Shown: piece after piece, positions 33,162 through 42,816 of the stretch
Layout of the letters: each line of letters opens with the position of its first letter
Numbering within the stretch: the stretch's first letter is position 1
DNA from: Bacteroidales bacterium
Lineage (GTDB): Bacteria > Bacteroidota > Bacteroidia > Bacteroidales > UBA4181
Length of the DNA: 46,255 nucleotides
Assembly (NCBI GenBank): GCA_031270985.1
Contig: JAISWR010000105.1
Span: 1 to 46,255, forward strand
Reading direction: 5' to 3'
The notes under the pieces: generated by a model
Told to the model about the DNA's origin: nothing
Seen by the model: the letters and a program-made list of their open reading frames with translations, nothing else
Database searches by the model: none
Program-made: the position numbers and the translations under genes

Positions 33162-33953
33162 TCACTCTATGAATTTTTCGCGTAACATGAATCTTTCGTA
33201 TTCGCCTATACCTGCTTCGATGGCGAGGAAAGCATCTACGCTGCCGTATTCGCGGGCAATGACGTCGAAAACGGTTTGCAGATACTGCGGGTTACATTCC
33301 ATCTTTCCGGCGATTGCTTGTGGCTGTATGCCGTACTTTTCCGTCATTTCGGCGATTATCTGTTCGCGATGGCGTTGCAGATAAAAGCAGGTGGCCATGT
33401 AGTCGGCAAAAATAGTCTCTTTGGGTACATCCAGCATGTAAAGCAGTAAAGCCGCCGCTATGCCTGTACGGTCTTTTCCGGTGGAGCAATGGAAGACAAT
33501 TGCTGACGTATCGGGCAACAACAGCATTTTTTTGAAAAACGGGCGGAAAATTGCTTTAAAGTACGATATGTCGGCGTACAACTTGCTCATCGCCCGATCG
33601 TCGGTCAGCAACACGGAATCGCATACGTTTGACGGCAACAGGAGATAATCAACGCCGAACGGCAAGCGGTCGGACGCGCCGACAGTATCCCGCTCGCTAC
33701 GCAAATCAAGCACAGTATGAATTTTACGCCGTTCCATTTCCTCGCGGTCGCGGCTTGTGAGCCGGCTAAGGTGGGCGGCACGATAAATCTTGTTCAGCGC
33801 CACACGCCGTGAAGCGGTAGTGGTATAGCCGCCCAAATCCCTGAAATTAACGGCGCCTTCCAACGCCACCTCGCGATTGGTGATCGTTCCGCGTTGCGCC
33901 TGCATGATCGTCGCCGACAAAAGCATGATACCTGCCAAAATAATTGTTCTCAT
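33162..33953 (-). CDS. exported tyrosine/lipid phosphatase (CX5R)
   Basis: A 263-residue protein with signal peptide (MRTIILAGIMLLSATIMQA). It carries the signature loop VFHCSTGKDRTGIAAALLL (Cys nucleophile and Arg of CX5R). An N-terminal block GAVNFRDLGGYTT...IYRAAHLSRLT and TVLDLRSERDT are typical of the atypical dual-specificity (LipA/PtpB-like) phosphatases of bacteria. KDRTG resembles phosphoinositide-active members. Export to the periplasm means the target is not a cytosolic kinase substrate; a lipid or secreted substrate is more likely. The ATG at 33953 gives a proper signal peptide, unlike the frame's first codon. Confidence 0.85.
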   Translation of the reverse strand: MRTIILAGIMLLSATIMQAQRGTITNREVALEGAVNFRDLGGYTTTASRRVALNKIYRAAHLSRLTSRDREEMERRKIHTVLDLRSERDTVGASDRLPFGVDYLLLPSNVCDSVLLTDDRAMSKLYADISYFKAIFRPFFKKMLLLPDTSAIVFHCSTGKDRTGIAAALLLYMLDVPKETIFADYMATCFYLQRHREQIIAEMTEKYGIQPQAIAGKMECNPQYLQTVFDVIAREYGSVDAFLAIEAGIGEYERFMLREKFIE

Positions 33954-33973
33954 TCTTCCGGATGATTTATCTA

Positions 33974-33981
33974 CAAAAATA
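33974..33981 (-). promoter_or_regulatory. -7 box for the phosphatase gene
   Basis: TATTTTTG on the minus strand, 20 bases before ATG 33953. Confidence 0.45.
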
Positions 33982-34113
33982 ATCATTTTCTCACCGTCGG
34001 CAAAATATTTTGTAGAATCTACCTCTATGGGCTATTTTTTATGGCATGTTTTTTGTGGCATAAAATGTCGAGTTTCAAAACATCATAGTAATCAATAACA
34101 ATATTTCAATAAA

Positions 34114-35703
34114 ATGTCCAAATTAGATTTAAGCAAATACGGGATCAAGAGCAACATTCCGGTAGTGTATAATCCCTCTTATGAAGAGCTGTTTCAGGCA
34201 GAGATGAACCCGAAAAACGAAGGCTTTGAAAAAGGCGTTCTGACCAATACCGGTGCGGTGGCGGTGGATACCGGAAAATTCACCGGTCGTTCGCCCAAAG
34301 ACCGCTACATTGTGAAAGATTCCGTAAGCGAGAACACCATCTGGTGGGACGGTAACATCAACAAGCCGGTTGCAACGGAGGTGTGGAATGATCTGAAAAT
34401 CAACACCATCAATGAACTGAACAAAGCCGAAAAACTTTATGTGGTAGATACCTTTTGCGGCACCAACGAAGACACGCGGATGAAAGTCCGTTTCATTGTC
34501 GAAGTGGCATGGCAGGCGCATTTTGTAACCAACATGTTTATTCGTCCTTCACATTACGAATTGACGAATTACGGAGAGCCTGATTTTGTGGTGTTTAACG
34601 GATCGAAAACCACAGATCCGAAATGGAAAGAACATGCGCTGAACTCGGAGGTATATGTGCTGTTCAACCTCACACTGAAGGAACAAATCATCGGCGGCAC
34701 ATGGTATGGCGGCGAAATGAAAAAAGGCATGTTTTCCATGCAAAATTATTATCTCCCGTTGCGCGGTATCGCTTCGATGCACTGTTCCGCTAATGTAGGC
34801 AGAGACGGCGACGTGGCGGTTTTCTTCGGTTTGTCGGGTACAGGCAAAACCACCCTTTCCGCCGACCCGAAACGCTACCTCATCGGCGACGACGAGCATG
34901 GATGGGACGACAACGGTGTGTTCAACTATGAAGGGGGCTGCTACGCCAAAGTGATCGACCTGAGCGCAGAAAACGAACCCGACATCTGGCGCGCTATCCG
35001 TCGTGATGCGTTGCTGGAAAACGTCACTGTGAAAGCGGACGGTACGCCCGACTATTCAAAAGCGGCTTCAAAAACCGAAAACACCCGCGTTTCATATCCG
35101 ATTCACCACATCAACAAAATTGTACTTCCTTCACGCGCCGGTCACGCCAAAAAAATCATTTACCTGTCCGCTGACGCATTTGGCGTACTTCCGCCCGTTT
35201 CCATTCTGGACGAACTCTCGGCGCAATATCACTTTCTTTGCGGATACACTTCCAAACTTGCAGGCACCGAACGCGGCATCACAGAGCCCCTCCCTTCGTT
35301 CTCTCCTGCTTTCGGCGAAGCGTTCCTCACCCTGCATCCCACCAAATATGCAAGCGTGCTGGCAAAGAAAATGAAAGAACACAACGCAAAAGCCTATCTG
35401 GTGAACACCGGATGGAACGGCACCGGCAAACGCATTTCCATCAAAGATACCCGCGCCATCATCGACGCCATCATCGACGGTTCAATTGAAAAAGCCGAAA
35501 AGGTACACATTCCCATCCTGAACCTGTATGCCCCCAAGAAACTGAACAACGTTTCGGAAGGTATCCTCGACCCGCGCGACACCTATGCCAACAAAAGCGA
35601 ATGGGAAGAAAAGGCAAAATCGCTGGCGGCCAAATATATTAAGAACTTTGAACAATATCTGCCGGAGGGAAAATCCCTGATTCCGTCCGGGCCACAGTTG
35701 TAA
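34114..35703 (+). CDS. pckA: phosphoenolpyruvate carboxykinase (ATP)
   Basis: Interconverts oxaloacetate + ATP with PEP + CO2 + ADP. In Bacteroidales it often runs toward oxaloacetate in fermentation to succinate. The 529 residues contain [17 protein letters not shown] (substrate Arg), NMFIRPS, the P-loop [18 protein letters not shown] near residue 245, [20 protein letters not shown] (metal and kinase-2 motif) and [11 protein letters not shown]. Length is normal. It is monocistronic, with no clear TAnnTTTG box in the 80 bases upstream, and ends in a terminator. Confidence 0.97.
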   Translation: MSKLDLSKYGIKSNIPVVYNPSYEELFQAEMNPKNEGFEKGVLTNTGAVAVDTGKFTGRSPKDRYIVKDSVSENTIWWDGNINKPVATEVWNDLKINTINELNKAEKLYVVDTFCGTNEDTRMKVRFIVEVAWQAHFVTNMFIRPSHYELTNYGEPDFVVFNGSKTTDPKWKEHALNSEVYVLFNLTLKEQIIGGTWYGGEMKKGMFSMQNYYLPLRGIASMHCSANVGRDGDVAVFFGLSGTGKTTLSADPKRYLIGDDEHGWDDNGVFNYEGGCYAKVIDLSAENEPDIWRAIRRDALLENVTVKADGTPDYSKAASKTENTRVSYPIHHINKIVLPSRAGHAKKIIYLSADAFGVLPPVSILDELSAQYHFLCGYTSKLAGTERGITEPLPSFSPAFGEAFLTLHPTKYASVLAKKMKEHNAKAYLVNTGWNGTGKRISIKDTRAIIDAIIDGSIEKAEKVHIPILNLYAPKKLNNVSEGILDPRDTYANKSEWEEKAKSLAAKYIKNFEQYLPEGKSLIPSGPQL

Positions 35704-35725
35704 TCGCACCATCAGCGCGGATAAC

Positions 35726-35765
35726 GGATAGCGGATCGGGAAACCTGTCCGCTATCCTTGTTTTC
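35726..35765 (+). terminator. terminator after pckA
   Basis: A perfect 10-bp stem GGATAGCGGA/TCCGCTATCC (35726-35735 with 35748-35757) with a 12-base loop and TTGTTTT after it. It lies between convergent genes and may also serve the minus-strand gene. Confidence 0.7.
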
Positions 35766-35777
35766 GAAAGAAGGATT

Positions 35778-36680
35778 TTACTCCGGCTTGGTTTGTGCTG
35801 CCTTTCCGGATATATAGCCCGTATATGTGCCTGTGATTTTAGCATTTTGCGAAGCATCATCCCCGAACAGATTGATATCGAGGGAAACGGTATAGATATC
35901 GCCTTCGATGCTCACCGTTATGCTGCTTCCTTCTGGTTTGTAATAAAAGGTCAGCCCATCCAGCTTGATACTGTCGAGGAAAAGAAAGGTCTGGCTTGAG
36001 AAAGGCAGGGAAGAAGTGGGGTTTCTTCCGTCATACGTGCCTGCCGGAAGTCGGTCGGAAGCGGCGGCGGCAAAAAAATCCAGCGTCGGCTTGACAGGCG
36101 TATTTTTGTTATAAAAGTTCACGCTGATTTGTCGTATGTCGCCATTGTCGCGGAATTTCTGCGTAGCGCCGTCCACCGGAAACTGTTGCCCGCTTCCGTC
36201 ATTCAGGACATATTTCAACCATCCCTGTCCGCCGTAAGCGGTATCACCGTCATCGTCCGGCACGTTGCCGTCCTCTTTCGTTCCCTTTTGCATAACGGAA
36301 GCCGTAATCTCCGAACCTTCCCAACGGATCGCGATTGCCGCCGTGCGGTCTTCGCCCGTGTAGTTCGGCTCGAGGCTAATGGCAACCGTATAGTCGCCCG
36401 CTCCGTCGCCGTGGTCGGGGGTTATCGAAATCCATGCGGGCGCCAAGGAATCCGATACGGCGGCTTTCTGCGCGGAGGCCGTTTCGGAAATGCTCGACGT
36501 CCATGCGCCGGTGGTGGTGAACGACACACCGCTTGCACCCTGCGTCTGGTCGGCAAAGACGTTTTGCGTCAGCGCCGCCGCGTCCGGTCCAATGACTTCC
36601 GGAGAACCGGCGTCGCAACCGGTGAAACATGCTGCCGCTCCAAGCAGCAGACTTGCACTGAATAAATTTATTTTTCCCAT
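35778..36680 (-). CDS. BACON-domain lipoprotein
   Basis: A 300-residue surface lipoprotein. MGKINLFSASLLLGAAACFT then GC gives a lipobox; an alternative Cys lies four residues earlier. Residues 40-130 resemble a BACON domain (VSFTTTGAWTSSI...WISITPDHGDGAGDYTVAIS), a beta-sandwich common in Bacteroidota glycan-utilisation proteins. A low-complexity EDGNVPDDDGDTAYGG linker follows, then a second beta-rich domain of about 150 residues that I cannot name. GC content is higher than in the AT-rich flank that follows. Confidence 0.75.
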   Translation of the reverse strand: MGKINLFSASLLLGAAACFTGCDAGSPEVIGPDAAALTQNVFADQTQGASGVSFTTTGAWTSSISETASAQKAAVSDSLAPAWISITPDHGDGAGDYTVAISLEPNYTGEDRTAAIAIRWEGSEITASVMQKGTKEDGNVPDDDGDTAYGGQGWLKYVLNDGSGQQFPVDGATQKFRDNGDIRQISVNFYNKNTPVKPTLDFFAAAASDRLPAGTYDGRNPTSSLPFSSQTFLFLDSIKLDGLTFYYKPEGSSITVSIEGDIYTVSLDINLFGDDASQNAKITGTYTGYISGKAAQTKPE

Positions 36681-37061
36681 GGCGATTGGAATTTTAAATA
36701 AGGGGACTGCTAAAAACTCATTTACCTGTTTTGATTTTTACACAGAGCCGAAATCCCGTCAAAACTCCCAGTAAAATATCGTTGTAAAGATAATACAAAA
36801 AAATAATACCATTGACATTTTTCAACATTTTTCTCTAAAAAAGCATCTATATATCTGTATATTAGCAATATCGGTTTCGTAAAATTTTCTAAAATTTCTT
36901 AAAAGCACGTTATTTCAGATAAAGAAGAAAAATATTTGCAAATCAAAACAGGAGGATACTAAAGACGGAAAAAAGTTATGATAAAACTTTGTAGATTAAA
37001 TAAATATCAGTCATCTTGCGGCGTAAAACGATAAGAAAATGAAGCGTTTTAAAAGACATAA
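36681..37061. other. AT-rich gene-less stretch
   Basis: No open frame of recognisable family. The sequence is strongly AT-rich with poly-A/T runs. It leads into the transposase relic and is consistent with old insertion debris. Confidence 0.5.
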
Positions 37062-37199
37062 GGATTCGGTTTTGGGGATCAAGATTTACGCTTGAGCAAG
37101 ATCAGCAAGTTGGGTGATCCACTCGAAAAATTAAATGCTGGGGTTATTTGCTGTAAAATTTTCAAAAAAAATGACCTGAAACAAATGAGAGAAAAATAA
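37062..37199 (+). pseudogene. IS5-like transposase N-terminal relic
   Basis: One frame reads DQDLRLSKISKLGDPLEKLN and then a divergent tail (CCKIFKKNDLKQMREK) to a TAA at 37197-37199. The first part matches the N-terminus of IS5/IS1182-type transposases of Bacteroidota (RLxKISKxGDPLxKLNxxIDFExF). A near-perfect palindrome (GTTTCCTAATTTAGGGAAC, 37213-37231) lies just after. The rest of the element is gone. Confidence 0.45.
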
Positions 37200-37310
37200 A
37201 GAGTTTTTAGAAGTTTCCTAATTTAGGGAACAGCAACAAAAATAATGATTTTTTGAATACAAAAATATTTTGATGATTTTACGTGAAACAGGTGATTCGG
37301 ATTTATTCCG

Positions 37311-37318
37311 TATATTTG
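37311..37318 (+). promoter_or_regulatory. -7 box for the DUF6786-like gene
   Basis: TATATTTG, 15 bases before ATG 37334; it lies inside the longer reading frame and supports the downstream start. Confidence 0.5.
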
Positions 37319-37333
37319 TCGCGATTTTCAAAA

Positions 37334-38506
37334 ATGAGTTTTAAACGGACTATGGATCAATTTGGAAAAGGAACATTCGGATATGATGTGCGTTTTTTGC
37401 GGGAGCGGGACGATGCGCTCGTCATTTTGCAGGACGATGGCGGCGATGCGCAGGCGGCAGTGTCCGCAAAGTATCAGGGCAAAGTGTTTACCTCTACTGC
37501 ACAGGGATTAGGCGGGAAAAGTTTCGGATGGGTGAACTATCGCGCCTTCGACCGCATCACGTCCGGAGCGCACATTAACGCTACGGGAGGCGAGAACCGA
37601 TTCTGGATAGGACCGGAAGGCGGGCAGTTTTCCATTTTTTTTAAACGGGGCGTCAATATGGTTTACGACAATTGGTTCACCCCTGCCGCATTTGATACGG
37701 AACCGTGGATACCAACACACGCCGGAAAAACGTCGGTGCGCCTGTGCAAGGACATGTTGTTGCATAACCGTTCGGGAACACAACTGTCCGTGAGAGGCGA
37801 CAGGCAGGTGACCCTTTTGGACAACGGACAAATTCGGCAAAAACTTGGCATAGATGCCGTAAAAACAGCGAAAGTTGCTTTTGAAACACGCAACGTCATC
37901 ACCAACACCGGCGCAACGGTATGGGAAAAAGCCACCGGGACGGTATGTATCTGGATACTTGATATGTTCACCTGCGGCAACGGCGTTACCGTCATCGCAC
38001 CATACCGGAAAGCAGACGGACGGCAAGCGGGCAAAGCGGCGACTACCGACTATTTCGGTGAAATACCGCCGCAATGGCTGCAAATGACCGAAAAGGCAGT
38101 GTTTCTGAAAGCCGACGGGAAAAAGCGGGCAAAGATCGGTTTGTCCCCTTTGCGGGCATTACCTGTTGCGGGCAGTTACGACAGAGAAAACGGCGTATTG
38201 ACTGTTGTGCAATATGACGTTCATCCCGAAGCGGAGTATGTCAATCAACAATGGAAGGAACAGGAGCACCCCTACGAAGGCGATGCCGTAAATGCTTATA
38301 ACGACGGACCTTTGGCGGACGGCAGCCAAATGGGGCCGTTCTACGAGATAGAAAGTTCGTCGCCGGCGGCTTTTTTGTCGCCCGGAGCGTCGCTTGAGCA
38401 CAAACATACGGTATTTCACTTTGCAGGCGACGAAACGGAACTTGACGAAATAGCCCAAAAAGTATTCCACCTGAGCACAAACGACATCAAAAGGCAGTTC
38501 GCTTAG
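37334..38506 (+). CDS. DUF6786-like protein (galactose-mutarotase-like fold suspected)
   Basis: A 390-residue protein without signal peptide or membrane helix, so probably cytoplasmic. The characteristic stretch is HINATGGENRFWIGPEGGQF then SIFF. A later part has GLSPLRALPVAGSYDRENGV and ends in a beta-rich domain (FLSPGASLEHKHTVFHFAGD). I associate the GGENRFWIGPEGGQF pattern with DUF6786 and the aldose-1-epimerase-like beta-sandwich enzymes. A sugar-related role is inference. It is alone between the IS relic and the DUF4270 gene. Confidence 0.6.
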   Translation: MSFKRTMDQFGKGTFGYDVRFLRERDDALVILQDDGGDAQAAVSAKYQGKVFTSTAQGLGGKSFGWVNYRAFDRITSGAHINATGGENRFWIGPEGGQFSIFFKRGVNMVYDNWFTPAAFDTEPWIPTHAGKTSVRLCKDMLLHNRSGTQLSVRGDRQVTLLDNGQIRQKLGIDAVKTAKVAFETRNVITNTGATVWEKATGTVCIWILDMFTCGNGVTVIAPYRKADGRQAGKAATTDYFGEIPPQWLQMTEKAVFLKADGKKRAKIGLSPLRALPVAGSYDRENGVLTVVQYDVHPEAEYVNQQWKEQEHPYEGDAVNAYNDGPLADGSQMGPFYEIESSSPAAFLSPGASLEHKHTVFHFAGDETELDEIAQKVFHLSTNDIKRQFA

Positions 38507-38581
38507 TCCGATGTTTTCCAAAATTGACGTCAAAATATCAAAAATAATCGTCGCGGAAAACCGCCGCATCAAAAAAATAAT

Positions 38582-38589
38582 TAATTTTG
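38582..38589 (+). promoter_or_regulatory. -7 box for the DUF4270 gene
   Basis: TAATTTTG, 53 bases before the preferred ATG at 38643. Confidence 0.45.
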
Positions 38590-38642
38590 CACGGTTTTAA
38601 TGTATGCATCTCAGAGGACGTGTGCGTTATCATGGAATAAAA

Positions 38643-40088
38643 ATGATTATGGATAAATTTGCCGGTACAGGCTTAATTTTTATTGTTTTGCTGTTTTGCT
38701 CATGCGACAGCGACTCGTCGTCGCCTATGGGAGGTTATCTGGTAAGCCCCAGCACGAGAACCGTTATGGTGGATACCTTGTCTGTCAAATTGTCCGTTCT
38801 TGCGGGAGATTCGGTGATTACATCCGGAAAGGGCGTCATGTTCGTGGGTGAATATAAAGATGCGTGGATAGGCACTTCGCAGGCAAGAAGTTTTGTGGAA
38901 TTCAGCAGGACAACCACCGTGGAAACCGACAACTATCCGCGATTTGATTCCGTTACGTTAGTGCTTTGCCCTAATGGTATCTATTACGGCGATACCACAC
39001 TCCGTTATCAGTCCGTTAAAATATCGGAATTGATACAACCGATTAAAATGGACGACGACGGTCGCCGGTATTCAACTTCATCCGAACCTGTGGGAAATTT
39101 GTTGTTGAACGGCAAATACAAAATAAAAGGGCCTTCTCAGAAAGAAGTGGAAATTCGTTTGCCGGACAACTTCGGCGAACGCCTGTTTTCCGGCATCATC
39201 AAAGACGAAGACGAATGGAAGGGAGAAGAATATTTGAAAACTTTCCCCGGATTTGCCATAGAACGGGGCGTTGGAGATAACTCTTGCATTTATGGCTTCT
39301 CCGTTACCGATTCCACCTGTATGATACGTATTTATTACAGAGTGACGGGAACAGTAAGTACCGAATACGGTATTGTCGGCGTTGCACAAAAAACCATGGA
39401 ATTTAAGGCAAACAATTCCACGCAATTCAATCAGTATGACATCACGCTGGACAATTCGGTGGCAGGCATCGACAAGTTGCCTGTGAACTCGAAAAGCGAT
39501 GCGGTGTCTACCGGACAAACAGCGCACAAAGGCATCATCCTGAGAGGGCCTTTGCCGCTCTATACGCGGATTGATTTTCCTTCGTTGAACCGTTTGCTGG
39601 ATTATGGTGAGATCGTGCTGATAGAAAGGGCGCGGCTGATTATCCGACCTGTTCGCCATTCGTATGACGACAATGTCCCACTGCCTGAGGAACTGCGCCT
39701 GTTTGAACACAATCCGTCAAATGATTCGCGGGGAAGCTACAACTACCTGACCATGCAGGCCTCCACCGGTGCGGTGGCACTGACCGGTAATCTGAACGGG
39801 ACAGGCAAAGATAAAAATGTCCACGAACTCTGCTATTACGATTTTGACATTACCAATTTTATTACCTCACAGTTGGGTGCGACAGTCTATGACCAGCTGT
39901 CGTTGAGCGTTGACTTTCCGGATCCGCCGGGCAATCCGAGCAGTGCGTATGTGGCTTACAGCAAGTCAAATACGCCTTTCCAAAGGTTGATTTTCGGCGA
40001 CCAGGACTTTTTTTATAAAAGCGAAGAACAAAGCAAAGACAACCAGATTATGTTAGAATTAGTGTACAGCATTTACCATGAATATTAA
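38643..40088 (+). CDS. DUF4270 family lipoprotein
   Basis: A 481-residue surface lipoprotein. The ATG at 38643 (or 38649) gives DKFAGTGLIFIVLLFCSC with a lipobox ending in Cys followed by DSDSSSP. The upstream ATG at 38604 would bury this signal 13 residues in. The body has the DUF4270 layout: TVMVDTLSVKLSVLAGDSVI, SFVEFSRTTTVETDNYPRFD and a C-terminal half starting HKGIILRGPLPLYTRIDFPS. DUF4270 lipoproteins are common in Bacteroidota, function unknown. The 3' end overlaps the next gene by 11 bases, so the pair is coupled. Confidence 0.8.
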   Translation: MIMDKFAGTGLIFIVLLFCSCDSDSSSPMGGYLVSPSTRTVMVDTLSVKLSVLAGDSVITSGKGVMFVGEYKDAWIGTSQARSFVEFSRTTTVETDNYPRFDSVTLVLCPNGIYYGDTTLRYQSVKISELIQPIKMDDDGRRYSTSSEPVGNLLLNGKYKIKGPSQKEVEIRLPDNFGERLFSGIIKDEDEWKGEEYLKTFPGFAIERGVGDNSCIYGFSVTDSTCMIRIYYRVTGTVSTEYGIVGVAQKTMEFKANNSTQFNQYDITLDNSVAGIDKLPVNSKSDAVSTGQTAHKGIILRGPLPLYTRIDFPSLNRLLDYGEIVLIERARLIIRPVRHSYDDNVPLPEELRLFEHNPSNDSRGSYNYLTMQASTGAVALTGNLNGTGKDKNVHELCYYDFDITNFITSQLGATVYDQLSLSVDFPDPPGNPSSAYVAYSKSNTPFQRLIFGDQDFFYKSEEQSKDNQIMLELVYSIYHEY

Positions 40089-41328
40089 AAAGATGTCGCG
40101 GAAAATATTCGTCCTGTCGACGGTATGTCTCGTCAATAGCTGCCTGTTGTTTGCCCAGAACAATACGAGTTCGCCGCTCACCATATTCGGCATCGGCGAA
40201 GTGGAATACCGTGATTTCGGCAGTACCGCAGGACTCGGCAATGCCGGCATCGGATTGAAATCGCGGAATTTTTTGAATCGCCGCAATCCGGCAGGCTTGA
40301 GCGGCACTGATACGCTGGCTTTTATTTTTGATATTTCTACCGCAGTAAAAATGTCCCGCTTTTCTACGGTCTCGTCGAATTCCCGATCTGCCAATTTCAA
40401 TTTCAAAAATCTGGCTGCCGGATTCAGAATTTCCAAACGGTGGGCGACCGGCATCGGATTAAGCCCGTATTCCAATGTGGGATACAGCATTGCCATGCAG
40501 CAACAGATAGAAGGCACGGATGAAATATTCAACACATTGTATTCGGGCAATGGCGGGGTCAACAGGTTCTATTGGGGCAACTCGGTGGAATTGTTCCGCG
40601 GGTTCAGTGTCGGCGCCACAGCGTCATATTTCTTCGGCACCGTCACACACACAGATCAGGCACGAACACTGTCCGTCGAGGAAACAATGACTGCCAACAA
40701 ATTCTATTTTGACTTCGGAGTACAATATTCCCACCTCTTCAAACAGCACACCTACGTGACCGTCGGCGGCGTGTATGGCTATCAATCCAATTTCAATCTT
40801 TACCGCCATCGTATCGTATCTTACAATACCGACTGGAAAGAGGAAACAGTGCCCGACAAAAAGATGAAACTCCCCGAATCCTACGGGGTGGGATTTTCCG
40901 TGAGGCGGAACAAGCGCGACTATGAATGGTTGTTTGCCGCCGACTATTACCGGCAAAACTGGTCGGTAAACACAGACAGGTTGATAGGCATTGCGTATTC
41001 CGACAGCCGGATGTACAATGCCGGATTCCAATTGATCCCGAATACCAAACGCCCCGAAAATTACCTGCAAATTATGCGTTATCAAGTCGGCGCTTGTTAC
41101 AACGAATCCTACATGACCATCAACGGGTACCCGCTGAAAGACTATTCCGTGTCTGCGGGCGTTGGACTGCCTTTCTTCATCAGCCGTTCCTCTTCCTACG
41201 TCAATGTGGCGGTCACTGTGGGACAGTCGGGTACGAGACATCGCGGCGGCATCACCGAAAATTATGTATTGCTGTCAGTCAATCTTTCGTTGATGGAGGC
41301 ATGGTTTGCCAAACAAAAACTTGATTGA
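40078..41328 (+). CDS. putative outer-membrane beta-barrel protein
   Basis: A 416-residue protein with signal peptide (MNIKKMSRKIFVLSTVCLVN...LFAQNN). The mature start (SPLTIFGIGEVEYRDFGSTA, then GNAGIGLKSRNFLNRRNPAG) is like FadL/PorV-type barrels, and the rest alternates aromatic and polar strands (TASYFFGTVTH, VTVGGVYGYQSNFN, YEWLFAADYYRQNW). It overlaps the DUF4270 lipoprotein, which suggests the two act together at the outer membrane. Function is unknown. Confidence 0.75.
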   Translation: MNIKKMSRKIFVLSTVCLVNSCLLFAQNNTSSPLTIFGIGEVEYRDFGSTAGLGNAGIGLKSRNFLNRRNPAGLSGTDTLAFIFDISTAVKMSRFSTVSSNSRSANFNFKNLAAGFRISKRWATGIGLSPYSNVGYSIAMQQQIEGTDEIFNTLYSGNGGVNRFYWGNSVELFRGFSVGATASYFFGTVTHTDQARTLSVEETMTANKFYFDFGVQYSHLFKQHTYVTVGGVYGYQSNFNLYRHRIVSYNTDWKEETVPDKKMKLPESYGVGFSVRRNKRDYEWLFAADYYRQNWSVNTDRLIGIAYSDSRMYNAGFQLIPNTKRPENYLQIMRYQVGACYNESYMTINGYPLKDYSVSAGVGLPFFISRSSSYVNVAVTVGQSGTRHRGGITENYVLLSVNLSLMEAWFAKQKLD

Positions 41329-41362
41329 CAGAGAATAGTTGTATTTTTACGGGAAGCATCGT

Positions 41363-42079
41363 ATGGAAACATCTTTATACCTTATACCCAATGTATTGCA
41401 TCCCGATTCTTTCGGCGACACGTTGCCGCAACACGTGAAAACGGTTACAGCGACGCTCCGTCAGTTTTTTGTAGAAGATATCCGTGCCGCTCGACGGTTT
41501 CTTTCCCGGATGAGCCACCCCTTGCCGATGGAACAATTGCAGTTTTTTGAGTTGAACGAACATACTTCCGTTAACGAAATAAGTTCGTTCTTGCCATTGT
41601 TGCAAGCCGATAACAGCGGAATTATCTCCGATGCGGGAGTACCGGCAGTTGCCGACCCGGGCGCATCGCTGATAAAAACGGCGCATGACCACAATATCAG
41701 GGTAGTACCGCTGGCAGGACCTTCGTCCATCCTGATGGCACTGATGGCGTCGGGACTCAACGGACAGTCGTTTGCGTTCAACGGATATCTCCCCGTCAGG
41801 CAAAACGATCGTATTGCCCGCATCCGAACTCTGGAACGACGGTCGGGAGCAGAAGGGCAAACACAAATTTTTATCGAAACCCCCTATCGCAACATGCAAT
41901 TGCTCGAAGACCTCATCGCCTGTTGCAAGTTGGAAACGTTGCTGTGCGTGGCAGCCAACATTACGGCAACCGATGAATACATCTCCACACGCTCCATCCG
42001 TCGCTGGAAAGGCAACTTGCCGCCGTTACACAAACAGCCTGCCGTCTTCTGCCTGCAAGCCGTCACCTCAAAAAAATAG
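41363..42079 (+). CDS. SAM-dependent methyltransferase, RsmI-like (tetrapyrrole methylase family)
   Basis: A 238-residue tetrapyrrole-methylase-fold protein related to RsmI, which 2'-O-methylates C1402 of 16S rRNA. Family blocks: SLYLIPNVL, the D-A-G loop GIISDAGVPAVADPGASLIK, VVPLAGPSSILMALMASGLN, FNGYLP and TQIFIETPYRN. It is shorter than RsmI (about 280) and the first motif lacks the usual GTPIGN. Bacteroidota usually carry both RsmI and this shorter paralogue, so an rRNA target is unproven. It starts a same-strand cluster of five genes. Confidence 0.8.
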   Translation: METSLYLIPNVLHPDSFGDTLPQHVKTVTATLRQFFVEDIRAARRFLSRMSHPLPMEQLQFFELNEHTSVNEISSFLPLLQADNSGIISDAGVPAVADPGASLIKTAHDHNIRVVPLAGPSSILMALMASGLNGQSFAFNGYLPVRQNDRIARIRTLERRSGAEGQTQIFIETPYRNMQLLEDLIACCKLETLLCVAANITATDEYISTRSIRRWKGNLPPLHKQPAVFCLQAVTSKK

Positions 42080-42084
42080 CGCCC

Positions 42085-42816
42085 ATGACGATATCCGATG
42101 CCATATTGCAGGAACTGCACACGTTAGCCGACCCTGAAAAAGCAAAATTTCTCCAAAAATTTTTCAAGACAGGTAAGGGGGAATATGCTGAAAATGATGT
42201 TTTTCTTGGCATCAAAGTGCCTGACGTCCGCAAAGTTGTAAAACGGCATCAAACGTCGGCGACAGACGATATACAAACATTGCTGGATTCCGAATACCAC
42301 GAGGCGCGACTGGCCGGTTTGCTGGCATTGTGCGCCTGCTTTGAAGCAGCCGAAACAGAAGAAAAACGAAAGGATATAGTGAATTTTTATCTCGCCAATA
42401 CCGCCAAAATCAACAATTGGGATTTGGTGGATATTTCCTGCCGCACCATTATAGGCGGGTACCTGTGGGACAAAAAAGACCGGAGCCTGCTTTACAGACT
42501 GGCGGATAGCGGTAATCTGTGGGAAGAACGGATAGCGGTGGTGTCCACATGGATGTTGATCAAGCACGGGAAATATGAAGACACGTTGCGTCTCGCCGAA
42601 AAATTTTTTACGCACAAGCATGACCTGATACATAAGGCTGTGGGGTGGATGTTGCGCGAAGCAGGCAAAAAAGACAAAACAACGTTGACGAACTTTCTCG
42701 ACGCTCATGCGGCGCAACTTCCCCGTACCGCTTTACGCTACGCCATCGAAATATTTCCCGAAACGGAACGCAAACAATACCTGAACATAAAACCTGTCCA
42801 ACGCACCCGCAAATGA
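42085..42816 (+). CDS. DNA alkylation repair protein, AlkD-like
   Basis: A 243-residue HEAT-repeat DNA glycosylase-type protein. AlkD excises N3- and N7-alkylpurines without base flipping. Visible family parts are GIKVPDVRKVVK, YHEARLAGLLAL, the active-site stretch NNWDLVDISCRTIIGGYLWD (Trp and Asp as in AlkD) and IAVVSTWMLIKHGKYEDTL. Length is normal. It starts 5 bases after the methyltransferase, and its stop overlaps the next start (ATGA). Confidence 0.88.
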   Translation: MTISDAILQELHTLADPEKAKFLQKFFKTGKGEYAENDVFLGIKVPDVRKVVKRHQTSATDDIQTLLDSEYHEARLAGLLALCACFEAAETEEKRKDIVNFYLANTAKINNWDLVDISCRTIIGGYLWDKKDRSLLYRLADSGNLWEERIAVVSTWMLIKHGKYEDTLRLAEKFFTHKHDLIHKAVGWMLREAGKKDKTTLTNFLDAHAAQLPRTALRYAIEIFPETERKQYLNIKPVQRTRK

